The notes under the pieces: model-generated
The model's input: only the letters and a program-made list of their open reading frames with translations
Databases searched by the model: none
What the model was told of the DNA's origin: nothing
Translations under genes and position numbers: made by a program
From: Gnetum montanum
Lineage: Eukaryota; Streptophyta; Gnetopsida; Gnetales; Gnetaceae
Assembly: GCA_015680685.1 (NCBI GenBank)
Contig: MNCI01016273.1
Span: 185,433-249,432 of the forward strand
Direction of reading: 5' to 3'
Length of the DNA stretch: 64,000 nucleotides
Part shown: in pieces, positions 10,811-21,280 of the stretch
Layout of the letters: the number at the start of each line of letters is the position of its first letter
Numbering within the stretch: position 1 is the stretch's first letter

Positions 10811-13800
10811 TTAAACATCAGGGATGGGAGGGTCGTCCCCTTTAGATCCACCAGCATCATGGGTTCCTACTCCACTGGGGCCAGCTTCTTGAACATCATC
10901 GTCACCTTGACCCTATAAAATACAAAAGAGACAATCAACACAAAAACAAAAGAGAAAACTCCCAAACACTACTTAACAAACAAATTTCATGGCAACAAAA
11001 TGCTTACTGAAGGGGACCCCCCTAAACCAAATTCCAGTCGACGGAGAATTTCCTCTTCTGAGACGCTAGCCCAATCAGTCCCATCAAGGCCTAGGTCGAC
11101 ATTTTCCAAGGCCTTCCCCTTGTTAATATCCAACCATGTAGGATGTTTCAAGGGGAATTCACCCACAAAGACCTCCCCAGAAGCGGTCGTGATTACCCTA
11201 GTAGGCGATTCCATCTCAACAGTTGTATTTTTAGCAAAGGTATCAAATGCAGAGCGTAGACCCAGACCCTCTACAAACATTTCAAGCTGATGCTTTTCTA
11301 TGAATACTTCCTTCAATGATTTCTTGTAATGGTGCTTGTGGTTCTCCTCATCATGACCCCACTTACGCACCTTGGAAGCGAAAGCCTTCCAATCCTGGCA
11401 TTTGAGGTTCAGTAGATCTACTTGGGCCTTACGATCTGCTAGTTTCTGGGTTAGTGACGCGTGGCAATTGAGCAGGTTCCAATATCTAGTATAAGTGATC
11501 TCAGAGGTTCGCCAAGAATGATCACCTGTTAGTCTAGCCGAGGTGAACTCATACTGAGCCTTGAGATCATCACGTTCAACTGACAACTCTAAAACTTCTT
11601 TTTCCTTTACTTGGATTTGCAACTATAACTGTTTGATGGAATGCCTATAGGTCCATAGCGATTTGGCATTATGTACAAGACCTTCCGCCACCTCATCATA
11701 AACCGGCCTTGGTATCTATTCAACTTCTAGGGGTAGTGTAGGCAAACTTTCAATGCTAATGGTCTCAGATGGATCCCACTTCAGCTTGGCTCCTACACGC
11801 ATGAAAAGAACAGGAATTAAACGACAAGAAAGGGATGTGAAACTCCAAAGCTGAAAAAGGCTCGAAACATTTGTACCTATCTCAGGGTGAGCTTCTTGAA
11901 TACGTTCGACCACCTTGTCGATGATACTGGTCACAAAATCTATTTTACTTGGCATCTCGGTCCAAGAAAATGGTCTACGAGTACGAGAGGGACTAGCCTT
12001 AGGGGGAATTTCAGGGGGAACCACCTTCATAGGTACTTCCAACTGCATCGTAGGAATTATCCTACCTTCGTCTGAAAGGGATAAAAACATTAAAGTAAAA
12101 CACCATAGAAACAACGATTCACCAAGCAACACAATAAAACAAAAGGAAACATACCGTCTTCTCTGACCCCTTCCGGGTTTGGAGGGTCACCAAGGTCCAA
12201 TCTTCCCTTAAGGAAGCTACTAAACATTTCATCAACACCACCCTGGTCATTGACTAGTTCTGTCTCCGTGGTGTCTTTTGCTAGCTCCTTCATCCCTTCT
12301 GCGTGATCCTTGCCAACCTCTTCCTCCTCAATTATTAAGTCCGTCGTAACTTCCTCCTCCTCGATGATGGTCTCTAACTCTTGTCTCCTCACTTCTCGAG
12401 TCAAGTCTAAAGGCATTAGTTGCATGTAAGCGGTCAAAATGAAAATTATGAATAAGATGAAAAGGATAATGCAATAAGTGCATCAAGATTACTTACCTCG
12501 AATAGGCATTTTGAACCGTATTCACTTCACCCTCAGCTCTTCCACATTTAAGGCCACCTTTGTTGAATTCTCACGCTTCGGGAGCTTTGACTTGGCTTTC
12601 CCGATGGTCTCCTTGATGACACGTTCAGCTCTCTTTACAGTATAGGGCACATCGTCTGGTTCCAACCCCACACTGTCACATGTATGGATTGAAGTACCAG
12701 ATGACCCTCCTGTCGTGATGGACACAGATTCATCAATCCCCTCAGGTGCATCTTGGGATTCAGCTATCTCGAACAAATGATTAATCCATGGACGAGATAA
12801 TTGAGTACGATCCCGTAAAACATATTTATTATCCGCGCGAACCACTAGAAACTCAGCCAAGCAATGTAGATAGCCAACGAAGAATGCAAATGTAAAATGG
12901 GACTGCGCCTCAACGTTTGAATGCAATCACACTATCTCCTTATGAAGGCCCGACAACAAAAATTGAGCCCAATTATAATGCATCCCAGTTTCTAAAATGG
13001 TTCGCATAATGCACACAGCTTCCACCCCAAGACTCCTCACCTGGGACAGGGATTTAGGAAATAGCCGTGCCCAAAACAGGGGATACAATTCATTAACTTC
13101 CACCACCTTTGACATCCCCTGCATAGGGAATCCCTTGGAGCCCTTGGCAATGCCCAACCAGTCTTCTAGCTCATGCACCATATGAAGCTCTTTCTACGCC
13201 CTATCCAAGACCACATTTATGCCATCTGTTAGTACACCAAAAAGGTTTGAAAAGAACTCAGCTGACAGATGGAAAACTATTTTGACACCCTTATTACGGG
13301 TGCTGTAGTAGGAGACGGACTTGTTGAATGAATCAACAATCCCGATGATTTCAGCTATGAACACATCAGGGCTCAGGGTTGTAAATAACTCCATGAGGTC
13401 GGAATCATCCAAACAACAGACAATAGACTACGGGGCATTGGTGTGCAACCATTTTTGTGCCTTGCTAATCTCCCCAAACTTCATTGACAGGGTACTCTCA
13501 GTTCGTCCTATCGTAACAGGGTCTTCACCGGGAGGGACATCAACTGTAAACACAATTTGAAACCATCACATTAGTATGACCACCAACAGTCGAACAAACA
13601 CACTAAGGCATCTAGGAAATATTGTCACTTACCTTCAGTCATGGACTTTGATGTGCTAGAACCCAAGTCAGCGTCACGAGGGAAAATTGATCCATTACGT
13701 GACCAATCTCCATGCAGCCACCCATGAGCCATGCATTGTGCAAATGCCATGGAAAATCGTTTATGGAAATGAACAATGTCACCCTTCGTCTGAGCTAATA

Positions 13801-15016
13801 CAGCTCCGCGAAGGGTAGGACCCGCTATAAAGGTCTCTAAAGTAGTATGAGCTAGGGCAAGCCCATCATGATCGACGCATGTCTGATCTTGGTTAACTTG
13901 GGGCCTGCAAAAGAGCGATCGTCACAAAAGGAGCAAACACTAAACAAAAAAAATAGAAACAACAAACTAAACGACCTTACCTCTCTACCTGGTACACTGT
14001 GCTAGGAGGGTTCTGAAATAATGTGTGTGCATGCGCAGCCAGAAACAAGGTGTTATTGAGATAGTCAGGCCCTCATGGCAATAGGTCCCACACGTGTGCT
14101 AATGGGCGAGTAGATCTGGGCCAGCTAGAGGGACCTTCCTCGATCACAAGCGGTCCATTGTCAATATCCACCATGAAAACCATGACGCCATCCAAAGATC
14201 CTGGCAACATAGCTTCAAGCATGCTCCGTGCTACTTGTTCGCTTAGCTGTGACCAGACCACCACTTTAAATCTATCTAGGATGAAGGCGAGGAATTCACA
14301 GGTCCCTTCCCTGAACCATACCCCATTGTTGTCAATAGTTAGATCAGGGGTAGGTTCATTGGTCTCAAGTGGCCCAAACCATGCTAGTACTCCAACCAGC
14401 TCAACTACCAAGAGGAAAGGCTCAGGATCCCTGCAAGTAACCATAATGCCATGATAAATTAGCTATACATGAAAATGAGATGGAAAAATGAAATTCCATG
14501 TTGTAGGCCAATACTTTCAAAAATTAAAAATTGTTTACACTCGGCGTATACGCTATCAACAAACTATTTACACTCAGCGTATACGTTTCCTGAAAAGAAA
14601 AAAACTGTTTACACTCAGCGTTTACGCTGTGAAAACAGTTTATGCTATACACTGTGAAAACACTCAGCGTATACGCTGCAATGAAAAGAAAAAAGCCATT
14701 TACGCTGAGTGTATACGTTGTGAAAACCATCTACGCTGTACGCTGTAGAGACCATTTACGCTGTGGACCTACGCTCAGCATACAGGCCCTTTACGCTACC
14801 AAAACTGTCTACATTGCTGAGATTGTCTATGTCAAATAACAAGCACAGATGAAAAATAGTTAACAGAGGCAGGATTACAACCTACCTGTGTGCTAATCTA
14901 GGCCACGATGGAACCCTTGGCCTAGGCAAACACTGTAACATGGCCTCACTTTCCTCTGCGAAAGTCAAATTAGGCCCCTTCCTCCGCTGGCCTTCTACCT
15001 CCTTGCCCTTGCCCAT
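10811..15016 (-). pseudogene. Antisense eight-exon gene with FCP1-like domain inside element 1
   Basis: Exons in order of transcription: 15016-14886, 14430-13981, 13904-13633, 13543-12497, 12406-12155, 12071-11877, 11792-11008 and 10912-10811. All introns start GT (GTAGGT, GTAAGG, GTAAGT, GTAAGT, GTATGT, GTACAA, GTAAGC) and end in pyrimidine-rich AG. Exon lengths sum to 3234 nt (1078 codons, ATG to TAA), and every junction keeps the frame. Nonsense codons lie at 14073, 13428, 13194, 12927, 12522, 11716 and 11623, each one transition from a sense codon; there is no frameshift. Residues about 48-190 resemble FCP1/NIF-type HAD phosphatases (CEFLAFILDRFKVVVWSQ; NTLFLAAHAHTLFQNPPSTV), but the motif I and motif IV aspartates are gone. 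Exon 4 has NWAQFLLSGLHKEIV and HFTFAFFVGYLHCLAEF. Exon 5 is Glu-rich, and exon 7 is charged and coiled-coil-like. Function unknown; it is either a captured host gene or a very diverged Tat antisense ORF. Confidence 0.85.
14520..14830 (+). repeat. AGCGTATACGCTG array inside intron 1 of the antisense gene
   Basis: Short words ACTCAGCGTATACGCTG, TTTACGCTG and CTACGCTGTACGCTG alternate with A-rich spacers such as GAAAAGAAAAAA. At least four copies contain or nearly contain the palindrome GCGTATACGC. It is spliced out of the antisense transcript and shares its vocabulary with the LTR and leader. Short ORFs across it are artefacts of the repeat. Confidence 0.85.
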
Positions 15017-15395
15017 TCTGGTGTACTTTACGCTGAAACTGACAGGGTTTACACTGAGGTTTGAACCTACACACCGAGCTGAATCTTGTACGCTAGGGTC
15101 TCAGCCTCTATGCTCACACTGAAGTTGGAGCCTCTACGCTCACGCCAAAGTTTGAGCCTCTACGCTCACGCTTACACCAAATTTTGAGCCTCTACGCTCA
15201 TGCTTACGCCAAAGTTTGAGCCTCTACGCTCACGCTTATGCCAAAGTTTGAGCCTCTACGCTCATGCTTACATTGAGGTTTAAGCTTCTATGCTTACGTC
15301 GAGGTTTACGCTCATGCTTATGCTAGGGTTTGAGCTTCTACGCTTACGCTGGGGTTTAGGTTTATGCTCGTGCTCCGGTTTGCTTCAAGTTCACG
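15017..15395 (-). repeat. Antisense 5' leader built from a 32-bp GCCTCTACGCTCACGCTTACG array
   Basis: Units beginning GCCTCTACGCTCA start at 15130, 15156, 15188, 15220 and 15252, three of the four steps being 32 bp, followed by decayed copies to about 15360. Because it lies between the antisense TATA box and the antisense ATG, it would form most of that mRNA's 5' leader. It is another place where the TACGC word is concentrated. Confidence 0.75.
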
Positions 15396-15422
15396 GTGCC
15401 TCTGACAACTGACAACCTTATG

Positions 15423-15432
15423 CTATATATAG
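15423..15432 (-). promoter_or_regulatory. TATA box for the antisense gene
   Basis: CTATATATAG, flanked by GCG-rich sequence, reads the same on both strands and stands about 410 bp upstream of the antisense ATG. Antisense transcription would then begin near 15395. It is the only clear TATA box in the region. Assignment to the antisense direction is an inference from position. Confidence 0.5.
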
Positions 15433-15640
15433 CGCCACGTTGACTCTGCTGTCGCCGCTACCACCTTTGATTTTTTAATATATTTTTAACATGTTATTAA
15501 TTTTAATTAAAAATCATTTAAATTAAAAAATACAAAACAATATATAAAAAAATGACCACTACAATGTGCTAATTCCCTCGTAAACCAACTTCAGATGCTC
15601 GCGCTGAACGTTTTGACGCGAACTCTCTGATGCAAATTAT
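15433..15640. other. AT-rich spacer upstream of the antisense promoter
   Basis: Contains a run of AT-rich DNA (about 15470-15550) and then ordinary sequence. I see no gene. It would be the upstream promoter region of the antisense gene. Confidence 0.35.
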
Positions 15641-15835
15641 ATGACCCGGTAAGGCCTTAAACTGCCATGATGGCCCGGTATGGCCTTAAACTGCCACACA
15701 CGGCCCAGTAAGGCTTTAAACTGCTATATTCGGCTCACATTCGGCCCGGTAAGGCCTTAGATCGCCACACACGGCCCGATAAGGCCTTAAACTACCATGT
15801 GTCCCGGTGCGACAATAAACCACCGTCGTACATGT
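15641..15835 (+). repeat. Right 30-bp array (GGCCCGGTAAGGCCTTAAACTGCC type)
   Basis: Units start at 15643, 15672, 15702, 15743 and 15773 with steps of 29, 30, 41 and 30 bp. The unit aligns with the left array at 10351-10440 (GGCCCG, then CCTTAAACT at the same offset). Each unit holds GGTAAGG or a close variant, which looks like a 5' splice site, although here this may be chance. Confidence 0.82.
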
Positions 15836-15836
15836 A

Positions 15837-17373
15837 CACGTGATATACGTTGCCAAGGAATATGGAAAAACACCTATTAGCTCACTCTACCCTCTGTTTA
15901 TTGGCAGCAGCAAGCTCGATGGATTGTCCGCATTGATCCACACCATTGATCATCGATGGACCATATGGAAATATCACAAGAGAAATCGACATAAATTCCA
16001 TCAGCTTAGGTACATCAACGGATGACATAAAAGCCGATAGCATCACTAAAGACCCATTGATTAAAACCCCCATCGCTATGCCTGATGGTGAAGCCAAAAT
16101 ATTAAAACTGAGTACACTATTGCAACCTCAACTGGCCAAAGACATAGAAGAGTTGCTTCGAGACAACATAAAAGCATTCGCTTGGTCTTACACTGATATG
16201 CCCGGGTTAGATCCTCGAATCATCTAGCATAATATCATACTTGATCCGAAGTTAAGTCCATTGAAACAAAAGGCACGAAAGTTTAAGCCTGAAGTAGTGT
16301 TAGCCATTCGCAATGAGATCACCAAACTCTATCAGGAAGGTTTCATTCGGGTTGTAGACTACGTTGATTGGGTATCCAACATGGTCATTGTCCCGAAAAA
16401 GAACGGAAGCATTTGCTTATACATTGACTTCTGGGATCTCAACGTTGTAATCATAAAAGATGATTTTTCCCTACCCAGCATCAATTAACTTTTTGACTCA
16501 ACCGCTGGGCACGTCCTATTATCTTTTATGGATGGCTTCTCAGGATACAACCAGATACGCATTAACCAAGAGCATCAGCTCCGGACTACCTTTATGACAC
16601 CATGGGAAACCTTTTGTTACACAATGATGCCCTTCGGTCTCAAGAACGTTGGGGCCACATATCAAAGGGAAATGACATTTATTTTTAGCGATTACATGCT
16701 GCACTCGCTCAATGACTATGTGGATAATATTATGGTTAAATCAAAGACATCAGAATAACACGTACAAGGTCTTGACCTAGTACTAAAGCGTTGTTTAAAA
16801 TATGAGCTGAGACTTAACTTAAAGAAATGTGTCTTCAGAGTCAAAATAGGAAAAATGCTTGGATTCATAGCCTCGGAAGCAGGGATACGAGTAGACCCCG
16901 ATAAAGCTAAGGCCATAACAAACTTAAAACCACCTAGCAACCTTACCGAACTACGAGGTCTATAAGGTAGATTACAGTTCATCAGGCGTTTCATAGAAAA
17001 ACTAATAGACAAGTTGAAACCTATGAACCACTTGCTACGCAAGAACGTCCATTTTGAATGGACTCCACAGTCCCAGGAAGCATTTGACAACATTAAAACA
17101 ACACTTGTTCAACTACCCATAGTTTATTCACCTCAAAATGATAAACCGTTTTACATCTACCTTGCCACTTCAGACTCGTCAATCGCGTCCATGCTTTGCC
17201 AAAAACAAGATGATGGAACCAAAGTTCCTGTCTATTACTTAAGCCATGCATTAGTAGCCCATGAGAAGAAGTATAATGAGGTGGAGAGGTCATGTCTAGC
17301 CCTGGTCTTTTCCTTAAAAAAATGGTGACATTACCTCTTCCATAACCAAGTCAACATAATCTGCAAGGATAAT
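15837..17373 (+). pseudogene. pol: Element 1 reverse transcriptase and first RNase H (pol, disrupted)
   Basis: Copies element RNA into DNA. From 15937 the main frame reads IKAFAWSYTDMPGLDP, then WVSNMVIVPKKNGSI, SFMDGFSGYNQI (first catalytic Asp at 16531), MPFGLKNVGATYQ and the active-site box. That box reads YVDN (16717-16728) instead of YVDD, a change that should abolish polymerase activity. The ordinary gypsy RNase H follows at about 17020-17330 (WTPQSQEAFDNIK, FYIYLATSDSSIASML, YNEVERSCLALVFSLKKW). It has Ala where the first catalytic Asp is expected, as often happens in elements with a second RNase H. Stops lie near 16228, 16486, 16756, 16963 and 17326, all in one frame. The short ORF at 15840-15936 in another frame may be the upstream continuation. 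Confidence 0.88.
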
Positions 17374-18100
17374 GTGCTCAGAGCCATCACAGGAAACATT
17401 TACGAGTCAAGTAGAATAGCCCGTTGGAAAGCCATGATAGCTGAGTTTGACCTACACTACATAGCACAATCATCCGTTAAGGGCCAAGCCATAGCAAATC
17501 AAACGACTGCGTCGCCAACACATGATCAAGCAACGATAGAGCTAGAATTCCCTAATGAAAATGTGAGTGCAATAGACATAGTACCCGATGACTACGATGC
17601 CATTTTGAACTTTGATGGAGCATCCACCTCTCGAGGGGGAAGTGCTGCCACCATCATCACCTACCCCTCCGGGGAGATCCGACCCTTTTCTTATTGTTTC
17701 GACTTTCACTGTACCAACAACATAGCAGAGTATGAAGGTCTCCTTAGAGGTCTCATGGCAGCACTAGCTTCAGGCATCGCACGACTAGTGGTCAGGGGAG
17801 ACTCACAACTGGTTTTGAACCAAATCACAGATATTTATACATGCAAAGTGCAACATTTAGAACCATACTGTGACCTAGCCAAACACTTAATCAGGCAATT
17901 CGAAAACATGGACGTACAACATGTCTCCAGGAATGACAATACCATTGCAGATGCACTGGCCACGCTAGCACTAAACATATCGCCTGACATGTTCCATATG
18001 TTGCCAAGCTCCATAATCGATTGTGCTAAACCCGTAACTGATACTATCGATACATTACCAATTGCATCCATTAGTACAACACACGCAGTAGAATGGTATG
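17374..18100 (+). pseudogene. Second, archaeal-type RNase H domain (aRNH)
   Basis: Removes the RNA strand after reverse transcription. It is part of the open segment 17374-18807. FDGASTSRGG carries the first Asp (17614-17616), NNIAEYEGLL the Glu (17728-17730), VRGDSQLVLNQ the second Asp (17800-17802) and NTIADALATLA the fourth acidic residue (17950-17952), so the full D-E-D-D set is present. A second RNase H of this type next to a degenerate first one is a hallmark of the Tat lineage. Unlike RT, this domain has no stop codon. Confidence 0.88.
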
Positions 18101-19322
18101 ACAACATAAAAGAGTACCTTCTACACGGTGAAACACTACGACATCTAACGAATGCACAAAAAGACGCAGTACGAAAACGTTCTCGACAATATGCACTGGT
18201 AGGGGACACATTGTGCCATCGATTCTATGAAGGCATACTCCTAACATGTGTTAGTAGTGTTGATGCCCAAACCATCGTCGAGCAAGTACATGATGGACTA
18301 TGCGGAGGACACATAGCACCTAAAGCAATGGCAACGAAAATAAGACGCCTAGGCTATTATTGGCCACATATGGAGTATGACTGTCTCTCAAAGGCTAAAA
18401 CATGCAGTACCTGTCAAAGACATAGTAATCTGATCCATGTCCCACCAAATGAGTTGCATACAATGCAAATCACATGGCCCTTTCAAAAGTGGGGGTTGGA
18501 CCTTATCGGACCAATAACACCCTCATCTTCTGTAGGGCATAGCTTCATCATAACCACGACAAAGTATTTCACAAAGCGGGTAGAAGCTGTGCCCCTTCGA
18601 AAAACCACATCAAAACATGTATGCAACTTCATTCTTGAAAACATTGTGACCCGTTTTGGCATCCCCATGACCATCATCACTGATAATTCAGCAGTGCCGA
18701 AACCAAAACTTTCTGTTAAAGCCTGCGGATCAAAAACTCATTTTCATCCTCTTACTATCCTCAGAGTAATGGGCAAGCTGAGGCCACAAATAAAACCATC
18801 ATTATAGTACTTAAAAAGATGCTTACCCAAAGTAAGAAAAGATGGCACAAGCAACTGGTATACGCACTGTGGGCTTATTGTACTACGCATCGGACTTCAA
18901 CAGGTAAAATGCCATATAGTCTTGTTTATGGTTCAAAAGCTGTTTTACCCTTGGAATTAAAGATACCATCTTTAAGGATCACACTTTCCAAACTCCTCGA
19001 CGAAAGGAAAAACAATGACCTACGCATCATTGACTTGGACTCGGTGGAGGAGGAATGTGTACGTGCCCTCGATCAGATTGAATGGTACCAAAAATGACAA
19101 TGACAACGCCATCAGCACGATGTTCATAAGTGCCCTATCAAAGAAGGCGACCTTGTACTTAAGGCCATTTGGGAACACCGGGACAAATTATCAGCCAACT
19201 GGGAAGGGCCCTACTTGGTCACCAAAGCATACGACAATGGAGCATTCAAGTTGGCTGATATGGAAGGAAATGAGCTTGCAAATCCGACCAATCACTTGTT
19301 CTTGAAACCATTCCACATTTGA
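18101..19322 (+). pseudogene. int: Element 1 integrase, frameshifted
   Basis: Inserts element DNA into the genome. The zinc-binding HHCC domain is visible as VHDGLCGGHI ... CSTCQRH (about 18285-18425). The core has GLDLIGPI (Asp 18499-18501) and IITDNS (Asp 18682-18684). The third catalytic residue, Glu in GQAEA (18780-18782), is in another frame, so a frameshift lies between about 18700 and 18740. The C-terminal domain follows with stops near 19095-19103, then IKEGDLVLKAIWEHRDKL and NWEGPYLVTKAYDNGAFKL, ending at TGA 19320-19322. This GPF/Y-type ending is normal for Tat integrases; no chromodomain is seen. Confidence 0.88.
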
Positions 19323-19343
19323 GTATGGACTCAGGTATGTGTT

Positions 19344-20046
19344 CATCCTAGAATCACGATGGTAAAATGATACCATAGCTTGTCCTGGAATCATGATGGT
19401 AAACTGATACCACAGCTTGTCCTGGAATCACGACGGTAAACTGATACCATAGCTCGTCCTAGAATCACGATGGTAAACTGATACCACAGCTCGTCCTAGA
19501 ATCATAACGGTAAACTGATACCATAGCTCGTCTTGGCATCATGATGGTAAACTGATACCACAACTCATCCTGGCATCATGACAGTAAACTGATACCACAG
19601 CTCGTCCTAGAATCATGACGGTAAACTGATACCACAGCTCGTCCTGGAATCACGATGGTAAACTGATACCACAGCTTGTCCTAGAATCATGACGGCAAAC
19701 TGATACCACAGCTCATCCTAGAATCACGATGGTAAACTGATACCACAGCTCGTCCTGGAATCATGACGGTAAACTGATATCATAGCTCATCCTGGAATCA
19801 CGACGGTAAACTGATACCACAGCTCGTTCTGAAATCATGATGGTAAAATGATACCACAGCTCGTCCTAGAATCACGACGGTAAAATGATACCACAGCTTG
19901 TCCTGGAATCACGACGGTAAACTGATACCACAGCTTGTCCTGGCATCATGATGGTAAACTGATACCACAGCTCGTCCTGGCATCATGATGGTAAACTGAT
20001 ACCACAGCTCGTCCTGGCATCATGATGGTAAACTAATACCACAGAA
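19344..20046 (+). repeat. Tandem array of 19 x 37 bp after integrase
   Basis: Units begin (C/T)GTCCTGGAATCACGACGG or close variants, and successive starts (19344, 19381, 19418, 19455 ... 20010) are 37 bp apart without length change. Each unit contains the inverted repeat TGGTA-AACTGA-TACCA, able to form a 5-bp stem with a 6-base loop in units carrying T before GGTA. The array starts 21 bp after the integrase stop. Tandem arrays in this position are known for Tat elements, where they can seed satellite DNA. The repeats are contiguous and have no unique spacers. Confidence 0.93.
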
Positions 20047-20270
20047 TGTTTGCAATGACAATAAACTAGCACTCGTCCGGTACGACAGTAAACTACCACA
20101 GTCGCATTCACCAGAGTCTGCTAAGACTATAAACTGGTTTGCCTCTTCATGGTCTGCCAAGACTAGAAACTGGCAATGTACCATCCGCCACGATGCTAAA
20201 AGGGAAATGTCCAACGGGTCATGACATAAAACTAACCCATGATAGTCAGCCACGACTATAAACTGGAAAT
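20047..20270 (+). repeat. Diverged TAAACTG-motif region
   Basis: Irregularly spaced words such as CGACAGTAAACTACC, AAGACTATAAACTGG and CACGACTATAAACTGG continue the vocabulary of the 37-bp array without fixed period. They look like older, diverged array members. Confidence 0.65.
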
Positions 20271-21267
20271 TTCATCTTTGGTTCCTCAATCTACGGCTAC
20301 ATCCCAACTTCATCAGAGCCACCGCATCGCTCGCCATCAGCCAGTCCTAACAACATTGCTTCTATTCATATACAGTGCCTGAAATCTCATCCAGTGCCTT
20401 TGTTTCATTAGTAGCTATTTAAGTCTAAGCTTGCTTACTCGCTCACAGTTTTCTTGTCTTCTTGGAGTTGTGTTTGCAGAATGACACTCAGATGTGTTCG
20501 AACAAGAATGCACTTTGTCATAAGTAGTAAGGTGAGACGTTTTTCAAAATGCACGTGGAAAAAATAAATCAAGCCATTCACTAGTACACCTCCCGTTACA
20601 TGTCCCACCTATCCCTCAACATCTCCTACTTGGTTACATCCCGAACACACCTAATACAGCCTGAAACATTGAACATACTGTTGCATACTACGCCACTCTT
20701 AGGCGATTGCAACCCACAACATGGCATTTGAACATGTGCAAAAAAAAAAATGTCGTCCCTTCCCACATAAAACACAAAACGGGATGGCAGTTGCCTTGAA
20801 AGCAAACACTCATGTCTAAAACAATCAAGTAACATCCCGTTGCATGGCTTTAGCTCTCCACCAACAGGTTCCCCCTAAACACTAAACAAGGGCCCTGTTC
20901 CTCCAAAGGATGCAACACATCATCACGTGGCTTTGGTTTTGCCAACAAGTCCTCTTGAACACTAAGTAAGGGTTTTGTACCGCCAAAGGACGTACACATC
21001 ATGTTTTGATCCGAAGAAGATAAACGTGATCTACATACATACCCGAACATCCCTTTCATCACACCATGAGCCCTTCATTGGTTATCAATCTCAACAATTT
21101 TTATTTCCCTATCAAATACAAACTTCATTTCCCCAATCCCATGTACTACTGAACGTAGTGCGATGACATTTGGCCAAGTGCCAATGAACAATATTTCTAC
21201 CAAGTTGCTTGTGGTGTTTTGTACTTCTTTTTTGATGCTTCTCAAGTCAATTCCTCCAAGCGTCAAC
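20271..21267. other. 3' untranslated region with an 83-bp direct repeat
   Basis: No coding sequence recognised. A direct duplication with 83-bp period occurs at 20845-20927 and 20928-21004 (both start TGGCTTT and contain AACACTAA ... AAGG ... CCAAAGGA), with noticeable divergence. The rest is unique. Confidence 0.55.
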
Positions 21268-21280
21268 AAAGAGGGGCCAA
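21268..21280 (+). promoter_or_regulatory. Polypurine tract of element 1
   Basis: AAAGAGGGGCCAA abuts the 3' LTR start. A purine tract in this position primes plus-strand synthesis in LTR retrotransposons; two C residues interrupt it. Confidence 0.75.

Noticed and set aside
11000-11290. Plus-strand ORF of 96 codons
   Set aside because: It is the complement of exon 7 of the antisense gene, whose minus frame explains the sequence through in-frame splicing.
14158-14454. Plus-strand ORF of 98 codons
   Set aside because: Complement of exon 2 of the antisense gene, with no similarity of its own.
14469-14839. Overlapping small ORFs on both strands
   Set aside because: Repeat-derived; the segment is intron 1 of the antisense gene.
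19344-20046. CRISPR-like appearance of the 37-bp array
   Set aside because: Units are contiguous with no unique spacers, and the array lies in the 3' region of a plant retrotransposon.
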